Part shown: positions 11,719 to 24,734 of the stretch, one piece after another | Numbering within the stretch: the stretch's first letter is position 1 | How the letters are laid out: each line of letters opens with the position of its first letter | Origin: Saccharum officinarum | Lineage: Eukaryota > Streptophyta > Magnoliopsida > Poales > Poaceae | Direction of reading: 5' to 3' | Assembly (NCBI GenBank): GCA_020631735.1 | Contig: CM036215.1 | Coordinates: 15,774,346-15,838,345, forward strand | Length of the DNA: 64,000 nucleotides | Notes under the pieces: generated by a model | The model's input: the letters and a program-made list of their open reading frames with translations, nothing else | The model's database searches: none | Told to the model about the DNA's origin: nothing | Translations under genes and position numbers: made by a program

Positions 11719-12175
11719 GAAGCTGCGTGCCACATCTGTTTCCCATCGTTTTTCTAGATGGCTGACCCCGAACGCCCGCTCCCATTGGCCACCGTTGATC
11801 TGGTTTGGGAGTTTGGAGTTCATGTCATTTGGCCACGGCTATGACATGTCCTCCTCCCACCCAGCACCCAACCGACGTGAACCACGTGCTCTCCTTGCCC
11901 GGGGAGCGTTACGCCCGGTATCGTCGCTCTCGTCAGGCACGAGCCGCCAGCGACGGCGAGCCTGGCGCAACCACCGTCACGCCTTGCGAGGACGATGGGA
12001 TTCCCCGATCCGGCGCCTCTCAGCCGGGCCAACATGGAATTCCTCGCTGAGGATCTATGTAGGATGAGCTTGGCTGAGGGTAAGATGCCAACAGAGAGTT
12101 CCACCGCTCTACCGCCTGGTGCGACACCACCACCCGGTCTGACTCCACCGCACGAGCGATGACATCTTCACCAGC

Positions 12176-14050
12176 ATGAGTGCTTACGAAGAGCTCCGTA
12201 GACACCATCTGCGCTCCACTCTCGACCTTGTTGCATCTACGCTAGCTTCCGAGTACCTGGACTCTATGGAGACCCAGAGACGGGGCCCCATGCAACTGCT
12301 TCTCGACATTACGACCCTAGAAACAGACGACCTCACATGCACCCCTCATACTACTATTTCGGCGCTCTAGACTCTAACTCTGCCGATGACACCTACGATC
12401 CGACTCACGAGTGCTCAACATTGATGGAGCTAGCATGTCGATTCAGAGATGAGGCACCCGTTGAAGGAAGGAACACGCCACCTCAGGTCAAGCTCCCTGC
12501 CGAGCGGGATGAGGCTCAATTCCTTGCAGATCAAGGAATGCAGCTCGAGCAAATCCGTGAGTTGCAAGATAGGCTCAACGAGGAACAAGAAAACCTGCGT
12601 CTACTACAGCGAACCCTCGAGCAAGAGCGCGCGACATGCGCACATGCGGAGGAGCTCAAGAAAGAGCTCGCGACGTCAATCATCGCATCATCGAGGATCG
12701 GGCAGTTGACCCCCGGTTTTCGGTCGAGCCAGCCAACATGGTCGCCACCGCCATGCTCCTTCGTAACATGCCTGAGCCATCGAACCTCGACGCCCGTCGA
12801 GCCCGAGATGAAATCCGAGGACTCCTCGAGACCGCTGCCATGCAGCAGGCCGAGAGTTCTGCTACGAGGGACATGGGCCTGCCTCAGAGCAGCCTGCCGA
12901 GCCCTCCCGACAGGAGAGAGAGGCCTTGGTTCATCCTGAGCACGCCCTACGGAACGGGCGGCCCCTGTCCATGAGCGCATCATCGACAACCGTGAACCTC
13001 GAGATGCCCGTGACAACATCATCGAGCGCCAAGGCACAAACACGGTGATGGTGCAGCTCGAGGTTACCATGAGCACAGGGGCGGATGCTACGACAACTCA
13101 GAAGATCGAAGCCCTTCACCCGAGCCACCGGTCCTTGGGTCTTTAGCAAGCCATTCGCAAAACGATACTCCTGGCTCGGTTCCACCCCCCACGCCTCTTA
13201 CCAAGTATAACGGCGAGACCAAACCTGAACTTGGCTCAGTGACTTCTGCTTGGCATGTCAGTTGGGTGGGCCAGCGATGACCGGGTCATCATCCGGCAAC
13301 TCCCCCTATTCCTGTCGGACACTGCTCGAGCCTGGCTCGAGGATCTCTCACCTCGACAAATCCACGACTGGGACGACCTCATGAGGGTGTTCGAGGGAAA
13401 CTTCAAGGGAACCTACATGCGCCCTGACAACTCGTGGACCTCCAAAGCTACAAGCAGAAGCTAGGTGAATCCCTCTAGGATTACATTCGGCGTTTCTCCA
13501 AGCAACGCATCGAGCTCCCCAACATCACCGACTCTGACATTATCATGGCTTTCCTCTCTGGCACCACCTGCAAAGAGTTGGTCTGAGAGCTGGGCCGTAA
13601 CACCCCCATCACTGCCAATGGTTTGATGGACATCATCACCAACTTCGCCGTCGGCGAGAGGAGCGGTCGGTGCCATCTTTGGTGGTGATCAGGGCAAAGA
13701 GAAGCACAAGGTGGATGATCCCCCGAGCTCCAGCTGAGCTCAAAGAGGAACAATAGGAAGAAGAAGAACCAACAGGGCAAGCTCGAGGCCCCGGCAGATG
13801 ACCTTGTTGCTGCTGCTGATCGCAAGAAACTTGAGGGCCCCCGATGGGGCGTCTTCGATAAAATGCTCAAAGAGCCGTGTCCCTACCACAAAGGGCCCAT
13901 GAACCACAACCTCGAGGACTGCCACATGCTCTGAAGATATTTTGAAGGCATAGCGTCAAGAAAGATGACAAGAAGGAAGATCCTAAGGGAGACAACAAGG
14001 ATGAGGGATTCCTCGAGATCCATGACTGCTTCATGATATACGGAGGACCC
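12176..14050 (+). pseudogene. Tat gag, copy B, broken
   Basis: An N-terminal region with a heptad-rich coiled coil (QLEQIRELQDRLNEEQENLR, about 12540-12600) is followed, in another frame, by AMLLRNMPEPSNLDARRARD and then by the retrotransposon gag domain at 13255-13464 (LPLFLSDTARAWLEDLSPRQ, then DDLMRVFEGNFKGTY). Downstream the frame changes again and carries PCPYHKGPMNHNLEDCHML near 13880-13935, a place where related gags have a Cys/His-rich segment. At least four frame changes and stops at about 13475 and 13585 break it. Gag would form the particle that packages the RNA. Copy A has no gag in this window. Confidence 0.82.
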
Positions 14051-14189
14051 TCGATGCACCTCTCGACGCGCCAGCGCAAACGAGAATGTCGAGGTCTTCT
14101 CCGTGAAGCCGGTAACCCCCTTCCTTGACTGGTCTGGGTGGCCATCACTTTCAACCGTGATGATCACCCAGACTACGTCCCCAATCCTG

Positions 14190-17100
14190 GGTCTACCCGC
14201 TTGTTGTCGATCCCATTATCGCCAACACATGCCTCACCAAGGTGCTCATGGATGGCGGTAGCAGTCTTAACATCATCTATGCCCAGACCCTCGACCTCCT
14301 AGGGATCACGAGGATGCGCCTCTAACCAGCGTCGGGGCTTCCATGGAGTCATGCCAGGAAAGCGAGCAGAGCCTGTCGGCCGGGTCGACCTGCCTGTCTG
14401 TTTTGGCACTCCCACCAACTTTAGAAAAAGACTCTCACTTTCGAAGTGGTCGGATTCCGTGGAACATATCACGCCATCCTTGGGTGCCCATGTTATGCCT
14501 GTTTCATGGCGGTCCCAAACTACACCTACCTCAAACTCAAGATGCCAGGCCCCAACGGTGTCATAACTGTCGGGTCCTCATACGAGCACGCCTACGAGTG
14601 CGACGTCGAGTGTGTTGAGCACGGAGAAGCCGTCTTGGAGTCAGCAACCTTGGCGGCGGACCTCGACGGTCTGGCCAACGAGATCCCCGACTCCAAGCGC
14701 CACGCTGTAGCTTCGAGCCCATGGAAGACGTCAAGCTCGTGCCCCTCGACCCCGCCGACCCAAAGGGAAAGGCATTGAGCATAGCGCCACCCTCGATCCC
14801 AAATAGGAAACAGTGCTCGTCGACTTTCTCCGCGCAAATATCGACATCTTTGCATGGAGTTCCTCGGATATGCTAGCCATACCTAGGGAAGTCACCGAGC
14901 ACACCTTGGAGATCTGAGCCGGCTCCAAACCGGTGAAGCAATGTTGTGCCCGCTTCGACGAGGAGAAGCGCAAGGTCATCGGTGAGGAGATACACAAACT
15001 GTTAGAGACCGGATTCATCAAGAAGTTCATCATCCTGAGTGGCTAGCTAATCCCGTGTTAGTTAAGAAAAAGAGTGGGAAGTGGAGGATGTGTGCAGACT
15101 ATACTAGTTAAATAAAGCATGTCTAAAAGTTCTGTTTCCTTTGCCACGCATTGATCAAATCGTTGATATCCACTGCGGGATGTGAAACCTTGTTGTTCTT
15201 AGATGCATACTCCGGCTACCACCAAATCAAAATGAAGGAGTCCGACCAGCTCGTGACTTCGTTCATCACCCCATTCGACATGTATTGCTATGTTACTATG
15301 CCCTTCGTCTCTGGAATGCAGGGGCTATGTACCAGCGATGCATGCAACAAGTTTTTGGGGAACACATCGGACCAACCATCGAGGCTTACGTCGATGATAT
15401 CATTGTCAAAACAAAAAGCTCGATAATTTGATAAACGACCTCGACGTTGTGTTCAAGTGCCCTTGAGCATAGAACATCAAGCTCAACCCTGAGAAATGCG
15501 TTTTTGGCGTTCCTCGAGGCATGCTTCTAGGGTTCATCGTTTTCGAGCATGGCATCGAGGCCAACCCGGAAAAGATCACCGCAATAACCAAGATGGGCCC
15601 TATCCGAGATCTGAAGGCGTGTAGAGGGTCATGGGCTGCCTAGCAGCCCTTAGTCGCATTATTTCGTGCCTCGACGCGAAAAAGCGCTCCTACTATATTG
15701 CCTCCTGAAGAAATCGGAGCACTTCTCGTGGACCCTCGAGGCTGAGGAAGCCCTTGCAAGGCTCAAAGCTACACTCTCTAAGTCACCAATCCTCATCCCT
15801 CCGACCCTAGGGGAACCCCTCCTACTTTATGTCATCGCAACGACACAAGTAGTCAGTGCGGTCTTGGTTGTCGAGAGGGCAGAGGAAGGACATACCCTGC
15901 TCGTCCAGAGACCAGTCTACTTCATTAGCGAGGTGCTCTCGGAAATCAAGGTTCGCTACCCGTAGATCCAAAAGCTACTATACGCCATCGTCTTAACGCG
16001 GCGCAAACTCCGTCACTATTTCGAGGGCCACCCGGTGACTGTGGTCTCTTCTTTCCCTCTAGGAGAGATAGCCTAGAACTAGGAAGCCTCGGGTAGGATA
16101 GCCAAGTGGGCGGTCGAGCTCATGGGTGAGACCCTCTCTTATGCATCGCGCAAAGCCATCAAATCCAAGTACTAGTAGATTTCCTGGCGGAGTGGACCAA
16201 CACTCAACTTCCTCCGGTTCAGCTCTAGGCTGAGCTTTGGACCATGTACTTTGACGGGTCACTGATAAATAGGTGCAGGCGCGGGTTTGCTCTTCATCTC
16301 ACCCCTTGGAGTCCACATGCGCTATATCATCCGGCTTCATTTTTCTGCCTCCAACAATGTCACCGAATACGAGGCGCTCGTCACGGGCTTGCGAATCGCT
16401 GTCGAACTAGGGGTCCGACACCTCGATGTTCGACGTGACTCTCAACTCGTAATCGACCAGGTCATGAAGAGCTCGAGCTACCGTGATCCCAAGATGGAGG
16501 CCTACTGTGAAGAGGTACGCGCCTTGAGGACAAGTTTCACGCCTCGAGCTCAACCACATCGCACGCAGGTATAATGAGGCCACCGATGAACTCGCGAAAA
16601 TCGCTTCCAGTCAAACTACGGTTCCACCAGACGTTTTCATAAGATATCTCCACCAACCGTCCGTCAACATCAGGGCAGACGGAGGGGTCGACGGGCCATC
16701 ACTCGACCCTCTACCTGAGGCGGAAGGCCCCTCGACCGGGGCCGAGGCCATGCAGGTGGAAGGCTTGACACCACTAGCCAACCCCGAGCCTGACTGGCGT
16801 ATTCCGTACCTCGACCATCTCACCTGAGGGGACCTCCTCTCGGATAAGATCGAGGCTCGACGGATCGCTCGCCGAGCCAAATCCTTTGTGATATTTGGTG
16901 AAAATAGGGAGCTATATCGCCGTAGCCCTACTATGTCCTCCAACGCTGCATCACAAATGAGGAAGGCAGAAACCTGCTCAATGATCTACACTCGGGGGCT
17001 TGTGGTCATCACGCAGTGCCTCGAACCCTCATCGGAAACGCTTTTCGACAAGGTTTCTATTGGCTGACCGCAGTCTCTGACGCTGTCAAGCTAGTACGCT

Positions 17101-18033
17101 TCTACAAAGGCTACCAGTACTATGCAAGACAAACCCATCTCCTAGCTCACGCCCTACAAACTATTCCCATCACGTGGCCATTCGCTGTTTGGGGCTCGAC
17201 CTAGTTGGACCCTTGAAAAGGACAACTGGCGGCTTCACCCACTTGCTCGTCGCCATTGACAAATTTTCCAAGTGGATCGAGGCCTGTCCTATCACCAGCA
17301 TTAGGTCTGAGCAAGCTGTGCTCTTTTTTACCGACATCGTCCACCGCTTTGGAGTTCCCAACTGCATCATCATGGACAATGGCACCCAATTCACTGGTAA
17401 AAAGTTTTTGGATTTCTGCGACAACCACCACATTCGTGTGCTCTGGTCAGCCATGGCTCATCCAAAAACAAATGGCCAAGTAGAACGTGCCAACGGCATG
17501 GTCCTACAAGTCCTGAAACCCAGAATTTTTGACAAGCTAAACAAACACGCAAGAAATGGGCTGTCGAGCTTCCCTCAGTCCTGTGGAGCCTAAGAACAAC
17601 GCCGAGTCGAGCCACAGGGTTCACTCTATTCTTCTTAGTCTACGGATCAGAGGCTATGCTCCTAACTGATGTAGAATACGGATCCCCAAGGTTGAAGGCC
17701 TACAATGAGAAAAGTAATGACGCCACAAGAGAGGACACCCTCGATCAGCTCGAGGAAGCCCGTGATGTGGCTCTGTTGCATTCTGCCAGGTATCAGTAGA
17801 GTCTTCGATGCTACCACGATAGACACGTACGTAGGCGGGACCTCAATGTTGGTGACCTGGTGCTATGGCGAAGCTAGAACACCAAGGGACGACACAAGCT
17901 CACGCCGCCGTGGGAAGGGCCATACATCATCGCAGAAGTATTAAAGCCCAGCACCTACAAGCTATCGAATGAGAAAGGCAAAATCTTCACCAACACCTGG
18001 AACATCGAACAGCTACATCGCTTTTTTCCTTAA
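14190..18033 (+). pseudogene. Tat protease and pol, copy B, degenerate
   Basis: The aspartic protease active site reads VLMDGGSSLNIIYAQTLDLL near 14240-14305, with Gly where the canonical DTG/DSG motif has Thr or Ser, so it may be inactive. Then GTYHAILGCPCYACFMAVPN (about 14460), RT with YVDDIIVK (about 15385), first RNase H (15666-15965), second RNase H (about 16244-16590) and integrase core (17174-17593), ending at TAA 18031-18033. All nonsense codons of copy A are present. Extra one-base losses relative to copy A occur, for example near 14706, 15025, 15109, 15308 and 16255, splitting frames further. Not functional. Confidence 0.9.
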
Positions 18034-18226
18034 AGCCTCGAGGCTCTATAAATTATTTCGCAATCCCATGATAGAACAAAGAATACATCGGTGTTCAAAG
18101 CTTTCTTTCATAAAAAACCAGGAAGGATCGACCCTATTTCCTCAGAATTGACCCTCCCTCGGGGGCTGCAAGGGGGGAACCCCCTGTGTCCCCAAAAAAC
18201 TCGCATTTTTTTAAAAACAAGAGAAC

Positions 18227-18556
18227 TTTTACATAAGTCGACGAGGCCGCAAGTGCACCCTAAGGCTCGAGGGTTGCCGAGCCACGAGATCACCTACACC
18301 TCCGGGCTATGGTACCTCCACTCACCCCCACGCCAAGGGGTGCAACCGCGCGCTAAGTAGACCTAATAAAAGTTCACGATTTTGAAAAAAACTCATGTCT
18401 AACGTTCCCCTACGCTTCGAATAAAGTTCTTACATAATTCACGAGGCCACAAACGCACCCTAAGGCTCGAGGGCTGCCGAGCTCTGAGATCGCCTATGCC
18501 TCTAGGCTACGGTACCTCCACTCGCTCCCTCACGCCAAGGGGTGCGACCGTGTGCT
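18227..18556 (+). repeat. Two-unit tandem repeat in the spacer, copy B
   Basis: Same two units as at 3690-4022 in copy A, period about 202. Confidence 0.72.
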
Positions 18557-18725
18557 GAGAAAATCATGCAAGAATACGATTCAAGCAAGAAAGGGAACAA
18601 AAGACTCAAACAAAAATGGACATTTAGTACAAATTTACATCTAAGTGTTTTAAGGCCCCCGAGGCCATCACGACCAAAGTTACGAATACTAACTTATTAC
18701 ACGGGCCTACATGCCCAGGTTTGGC

Positions 18726-21700
18726 TCACAGACCCTCGTCATCAACAGGCGAAACCACCTCGACTTCGAAGAGCTTGGCGAGGCGACTCCCAGGCTCCTC
18801 AACAGCTTCGATCAGGCCCAGGCAGACGGTTTCATTCTCCTTGTCCGTTCGATCTGGATCCATGATGAAACCATCAGTGATGAGGTCCATGTCGTACACG
18901 AACCCAGACCGAACAACTGCTAGAGCCCTCTTCACGCCGTGATGAAGCCCGCCTCATATCCTCTCACAGACGAGGCGGCCCAGCGCCACCATCCAACGGA
19001 CGAAGGAGTTCCCCAGGGCGTCCTCCTCGGTGTCGGCGTCGGGCTCGACCCCCAGGCCATCGCATACAGAGGTAATGGTGCCCTAAAGCAACTGAGTCCA
19101 CCTGGCCTCAACTTCGAAGAGGTTCTAGAATGAGGTGGCCGTCGCCTGAGCCGCCTGCTGCTCCTTCTCCAACTCTGGAACATAAGCATCAAGTTAGCGC
19201 AAGCCTAGGACCTCGATGCCAAGGCCACTACACAATAAGAAGCTTACCCTCAGAATGGGTCTGCCAGCCCATGACCTCATCATGCAGCTCCCCACACGTC
19301 TTCTCAAACGCTCGAAGAGCCTCGTCCCTATCACGGACCATCCCCCCAACGTCACAACCTCGTCTTCCAAGGTTCTAACGCGGGCGGACACCGTCCTGAC
19401 CTGGATGTTGAGGGCATCGCGCTGACCGCCGACTAAGGCAATGTCCTCCTCGAGCTCCTTCACACGCGCCAGCAGTGGTGCAAGGTCCTCACAGGCTTTG
19501 GCAGCCTCCTCCCGAGCCCTTGCCGTGTCTTCACGTGTCGTGGCCTCGGCCTCCTGGGCCTACGCTGCCTCCTCCTTAACCGCCGCTTAGGCGACACGAA
19601 GCTCGGCCGTCTCGGTGCTCTGCTAGGAGAGCCGCTTGTTGGCTTCCTTGACCAGAGCCCATTGATGGACGAGCGCCGCCCACACGCCACTCTCATGACA
19701 AATGAAGAGTGACTTATGGCGGGAACTCTCCTTGAGCTCCTGACCATAGTTAAAATCTAACAGTCAGAACCAAGGAAAAGGGAGGGATAAAACGCAAGAA
19801 AAAACTAATGAATGCAGCTTACCTCAAAGGCCTCCGGCATACCCCGCACTAGGGTGTCCGAAACCACACATAGGGACTGCATCGTGTGCTTTCAGAGTCC
19901 CTCAAGGTACTCCCAGTGGTGCACCTCATCCTTGTTGTCGAGCGTAAAGAAGGGCTCGGCGCTAGGGTTGGACGCATCCCTGAATTCAAGGGTCGACCTG
20001 CCCCAGCGCGGAAGCTCCTCCTCCGCCCACACGAGTGCTAACCCGGCGAAGTCCGGCCACCCGACCGACACCTTGGCCTAGTCACCCCAATGCCACAAAG
20101 GTACCAGCCCCATCCAAGGCCTCGGCCGCCTCGACGTCCACCGCCTGCTTCCCCTTGTCAGCAGGAGAGTCGTCGAGGGTGAGGTCGATTAGGGCTGGGG
20201 TCGACCCTTGCGGCGGGGCTGGCGCCTCGACTGCTAGCACCACCGCCTGTACGATAGGCGGTGGCACGACCGCCCCCCGTTCTGCCTCGATAGCCGGCTC
20301 TGTCGGCCGGTCCTATTACGGCTACGGCTCCTCCGATGGCGCCGCCTCTTGCCCCACCTCTGGCGGGACCTCCACCACCTCCTTTGATTTTTCAGCATCT
20401 GCCCGCCCCGCGTCATGGACGGATGTGTCAGCCTCAGCGGCCTCGACGGTCGCCTAGGTCATCACGGTCGACCCAGGCTCTGACCCACCAATGTTGGGCA
20501 CCTCGAGCCCGGCATTGCCTGGGACCGCCTCGGCTGGCCCTGACCCCCGCGTGATGGAACCAGAGCCGATGACCTCCTGGGCGCTCGCCCCCATCTGGGC
20601 GACCGCCTCCCTCAACTTGAGCCGCTCCACCATAGCCTGGTACTTGGCCACCCAGGCGGCGGCGTCAGCCGTCGTCCGCATTATTACGGCAGCACCCAAC
20701 CTGAGCGCCTTCACGGGAGTTGAACCCGCGAGCTCCGCCTTACGCTTATGCCTGAACAACAAATAAGCATGTCAGAATAAAAAATAGGATCACCGATCAT
20801 AAAAAATAGGGCAGAAAACTTACCCAGATATGGGAACCAGGGGCCTAGACCCCGGCAGGCTAGAGCCACCCGACGACGCCTGCGATGGCCCCACCGTCGA
20901 GCCTCCTGCTGGTCGGGCGCTCCTCGGAGCCTTGGCTAGCAGAGCGTCCAAGGTCATCTACGCTGCCGAGGCTAGCTGGCCTCGGGTCCTCACGCCCGTC
21001 GATGGTGCCTCGGCTTCTGATGCTGACGCCGCTGCCTCGACCGCCGTCTGAGCCCGAGGCGCTCGGACTCGCGGTGACGGCGCCACTGACCCCTCTTGCG
21101 AGGCCCCAGACGAGGCAACTCCTCTCGCTGAAGGATCCCTCCTAGCTCTCCCTCCCCCTCAACAGGTGCCGAGGCCGCCCTGGACGCCTAGGAGGTCGAC
21201 CCCCCAATGGGCTCTAGAAAGGGGCGCACATCGGGGAGGTCCGCCAGGGAAGTCACGGTGTCGTACCGTGACCAGGCATTGTCGTTGTCACTGTCGTCGT
21301 CCTCCCCCAAGACCATCTCGAAGGGAGACTCCTCGAGCAGGAGCCCGTGGAGACTCTGTTGTCAACGGTGCTTCTTCAATGCCTCCTGCTCGAGGGTCTT
21401 GCAGACTTGACTTTTCTTGGCGGCATCCTTCTCCTCCTTCTGGGCCGCCAAGAGGCGTCGAGCCTCCTGAGCGACCCGATCTTCCGAAACCGGCGGCCGT
21501 GTTTCCTTGACCGCTGACAGATCCTGTACGCGGACCTCGACCGGGTTAGCGGAAGGGATCCGGAAGCAAAAGGACTTAAGATCGTCAAAAACAACACTTA
21601 ATAGGGGCTCGAATCCCTAGGTGGGGCGCATTGGGACTCTATCGATGTCCTCCTGCCGGAAGCTCCCCACCATCCACCGTGCACGTCGGGCGACCTCGTC

Positions 21701-22519
21701 GAGGGGGAGGGACTCGTGCGACATCCTGCTCCCCTCCAACGATGCCTCCGGCGTCATCTCATCGAGCCAGAGCCGGTGCTGCATCAGCGGCAGCACCCTC
21801 CAGTGGTGGAACGCTGCGGCCACCATCCCCGCCGTCAATCCATGCTGACATAGCCTCCTCAGCGCGTCAAGGAGCGGCTCTAGCTTCGGCTTGTCGTCCT
21901 CAACAACGTCGTACGTCTAGTTCTCTTCTCGCGCCATCAGCACCCGGCCAGAGTACCTCGATAACTGATCGCCGTCATTGCGGAGGTAAAACCAGCCGTC
22001 GTGCTAGCCGCTGTTCGAAGAAATCAACTGCGCTGGGATGTATTGGTCGCCTCGACCCGACCAGACTTGGAGGGTGCAGCTCCCCGCGTGCACTGCGCGC
22101 CGCACCCCTCGCTCTCCCGCCTTCTTGGCAAAGTGCTCCGCCTTGAAGAGGTGGAGCCACATATTCCACTGTGGCTCCATCCCCAGGTATCCCTCGTAGA
22201 CCGCCGCGAAAATGGCAGCCTGCGAGATGGAGTTAGGGGCGAGGTGGTGCAGCTCCACTTTGTAGTAGTCGAGGAGCGCCCGCATGAAGGGGCTGGCCGG
22301 CACACCGAACCCCCTCTCGTGGAAGGCCATGAAGCTCACCATGTAGCCTTCTAGAGGCGTCGGTTCCCGGTGGTCGGACGGTGGCACTCTCCACTCCGGC
22401 TGGGTCTAACTCGCTCTCGGCCGCAGAAGCCCGTCACGGACCAACTCCTCTAGCTTCCGCTCTGTCACCGAGGAACGGGCCCAAGCGTCCGCAGGGAGGA
22501 TCTGGCTTTTGCCCGCCAT
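18726..22519 (-). pseudogene. Antisense, intron-bearing accessory gene of the Tat element (PF04195-like), copy B
   Basis: Same gene as at 4190-7979. ATG at 22519 (MAGKSQILPADAWARSSVTE). The better preserved PF04195-like domain is 22387-22004: MVSFMAFHERGFGVPASPFM, LDYYKVELHHLAPNSISQAA and YEGYLGMEPQWNMWLHLFKA. Then LDALRRLCQHGLTAGMVAAA and DEVARRARWMVGSFRQEDID near 21700-21860, a coiled coil near 19400-19760 and the C-terminus ending at 18726. Introns are 20823-20752, 19822-19740 and 19247-19175, all GTAAG...CAG. Several TAG codons interrupt it. A TATA-like box lies at 22667-22672. The opposite strand gives only short ORFs, so the minus strand is the coding one. Confidence 0.82.
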
Positions 22520-22666
22520 TGTTGTCAGAGGAACGGCGTAGGCAAAGGAACGATGAAGGCATTGGACGGTGGCTGAAGGGCGCAAGATGGCAAAGGGGGG
22601 CGAAGAAGGCAAGGAAGGCAAGAATGCAAAGGGCCTGCAAGGGTAAACGAAACCCCGGGCCTTGCT

Positions 22667-22672
22667 CTTATA
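22667..22672 (-). promoter_or_regulatory. TATA-like box of the antisense gene, copy B
   Basis: Same GGGGTATAAGAGC as in copy A, about 150 bases upstream of the ATG at 22519. Confidence 0.5.
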
Positions 22673-23627
22673 CCCCGATGGAAGTCCAACGGGCGGGCGA
22701 AAAGGTAGGAGCAGTTTTTTCATTCAATGACCTTACCTAACTGCTCCCTCAAAACCCACAGATATGGGCACATGTCCACTGTGCATGCCATAACCGTCGC
22801 ACCACGCCGCCCACTACCGTGCCGATCTCGCTTCCCCTCCTGAAAAGACGCACCCTAAACGGGTGGGAGAAGGATCCGCGGACGGATATTCCCAGACGTA
22901 TGGGTAACGGGCTTCGAGCCTGATATAAACCTCGAGGGATCGAAAGCTGGCCCTCGACCAGGGTTCGACAGCTGCCCTCGAGTAACGGAGTCAGGGACAA
23001 CTAGGGATGCGCCCATACAAGGCCAGGGCTCGAGCCACGCTCTCGAGGCACCCCAAGATGTATTCAAGGCTAAAAGAGAAGGTCGATGGAGGAATCCCCT
23101 CAGAGGGAGGCATCGAGCCCTCGAATCCTATCGACAGGAATCAAGATCCACACGACTACTCTTTGGTATTCTTGAGAGTGCCTCCGTGGCCGCTAGCCGA
23201 CTCTTACCGAATGGAGCACGGGCTCCCACTCGAATTCCCCGTTAATAGCTCATCAGAGACCGTCGAAACTCGCCCAAACGAGGGTAGTACGATGTTCCCC
23301 ACCCTCCTCCCTTTTTCTAAAAAAGGGAGCGTGAGGGTCGAACAATAAAAGACGACCAAGACTCTGATCGACCTCACGCGCACGAGGCTCGGGGGCTCGA
23401 CCACAAAAAACCAAACCCCGAGCGAAAAAAGGTAGGACACGCCATGATTCAAGAACATTCCTCAAAAAGAATGTACAAAAAGACCTCGGAGAAGTCAAAA
23501 CACTCCACCGAGGCCTTGGGCGCTACACCCGGCGGGTACGCTCGCGCGCCCCCACCAAAAAAACTATGACGCTATGACTCCAGTTCATGAATTGCTGAGC
23601 CTCTGTGAGAGTGACCCACACTCACCC

Positions 23628-23644
23628 AAAGGCTCGGGGGCTAC
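23628..23644 (+). other. Polypurine tract, copy B
   Basis: AAAGGCTCGGGGGCTAC directly before the 3' LTR. Confidence 0.75.
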
Positions 23645-24734
23645 TGTCGGGTACCTAAAACTAGGGGTACCACAATCAACGATTAAGAAAAACAAAACGC
23701 TACCCGCAAATGCCAAAATAGCGGACAAAAACACCTCGACTGCATTCTGACTCGTACGAGGCACCCTCGACGGGACGCCTCGACCGCGTTCCGACTCACA
23801 CAAGACTCGCTCGACAAGGCATCTTGACTATCGGAAAATCTCAGACTCGCTTAACTCAGGGTCGGACCGCTTGACCCATCTTATTCACCTACTCTGAAAC
23901 AAAAGTCAGAGCATTTAATGCGACTATCTGTTACTTCCTACCATCATGGCTACAGCCGTGACCGACGTGGAAACAGCACTGGTGTCAAATCTCACTTTTT
24001 ACCGCCCATCCCGGGATGGGAGGTGAAAACCTATCACTATACACACCATACCGCACACTGTTTTGCCACCGATCACCCTCGAGGGAGGATACGACAACGT
24101 CCGTATCCCACGATCTCGAGGATTCGGCCTTATTCACCCGTCCTCGACCCATCCTCGACCCGGCCTCGACCCAGCCTCGACCTACCATCGGTTAGTAGGG
24201 AGGAAAGGCCGACGTGGCACAGGACTCAAGGTCTTTTCACCGTCTCGTCCCCTACGTCACCATGGTGTCCGGGGATGGCCGACCATTCCTGGGGCACGTC
24301 GCTACAGCCACCTCTACAGGGATCGACAAAACTTCACCTCAAGACTCCCCCGGCGTCCTGGCCTCCTCTTACCCTATAAAAGGGCGGGCTAGGGCTCTAC
24401 AAGAGGGACGGACGAAGCAAGACGCAAGCCAGAAGCCAAGCACAAATAAGCAAAGGCACACAACCCATAGATCAACATCTCAAGTAATCTCCTTTGTACT
24501 CTGACTTTTCCTTTGAGACCTGGGCTCGGTTCCCTCTCTTACAGCTTGTAACCCCTACGCAAGCACTTAGGTGCAAGGAAATACAATACTCTCCCCCCGC
24601 TGGACGTAGGACCTTCCTTTGCCCGAACTAGGATAAATCTCCGTGTATCCTCCTTGCATCACCATGCAGATCAGGGACACGCAGCACTTGATTCACTCGT
24701 TGGCTTAGGACCCCCGCAAGACCAGACGCCGACA
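23645..24734 (+). repeat. 3' LTR of Tat element copy B
   Basis: 1090 bases, TGTCGGG...GCCGACA, with TATAAAAG at 24375-24382. Followed by CTTATCGAGC exactly as in copy A. Confidence 0.93.

Larger units (their letters stand above)
10971..24734 (+). mobile_element. Ty3/gypsy Tat-lineage retrotransposon, copy B
   Basis: Order seen: truncated 5' LTR (10971-11699), primer-binding region (about 11701), gag (about 12176-14050), protease (about 14190-14310), pol to 18033, spacer repeat, antisense gene (22519 to 18726), polypurine tract (23628-23644) and 3' LTR (23645-24734). From 14546 on it is the same as copy A, with the same nonsense codons plus extra single-base losses. Non-autonomous through decay. 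Confidence 0.93.

Noticed and set aside
1..24734. Tandem retroelement sharing one central LTR
   Set aside because: The two copies do not share an LTR: non-element flank, a gap and another LTR lie between them, and the flank itself is duplicated.
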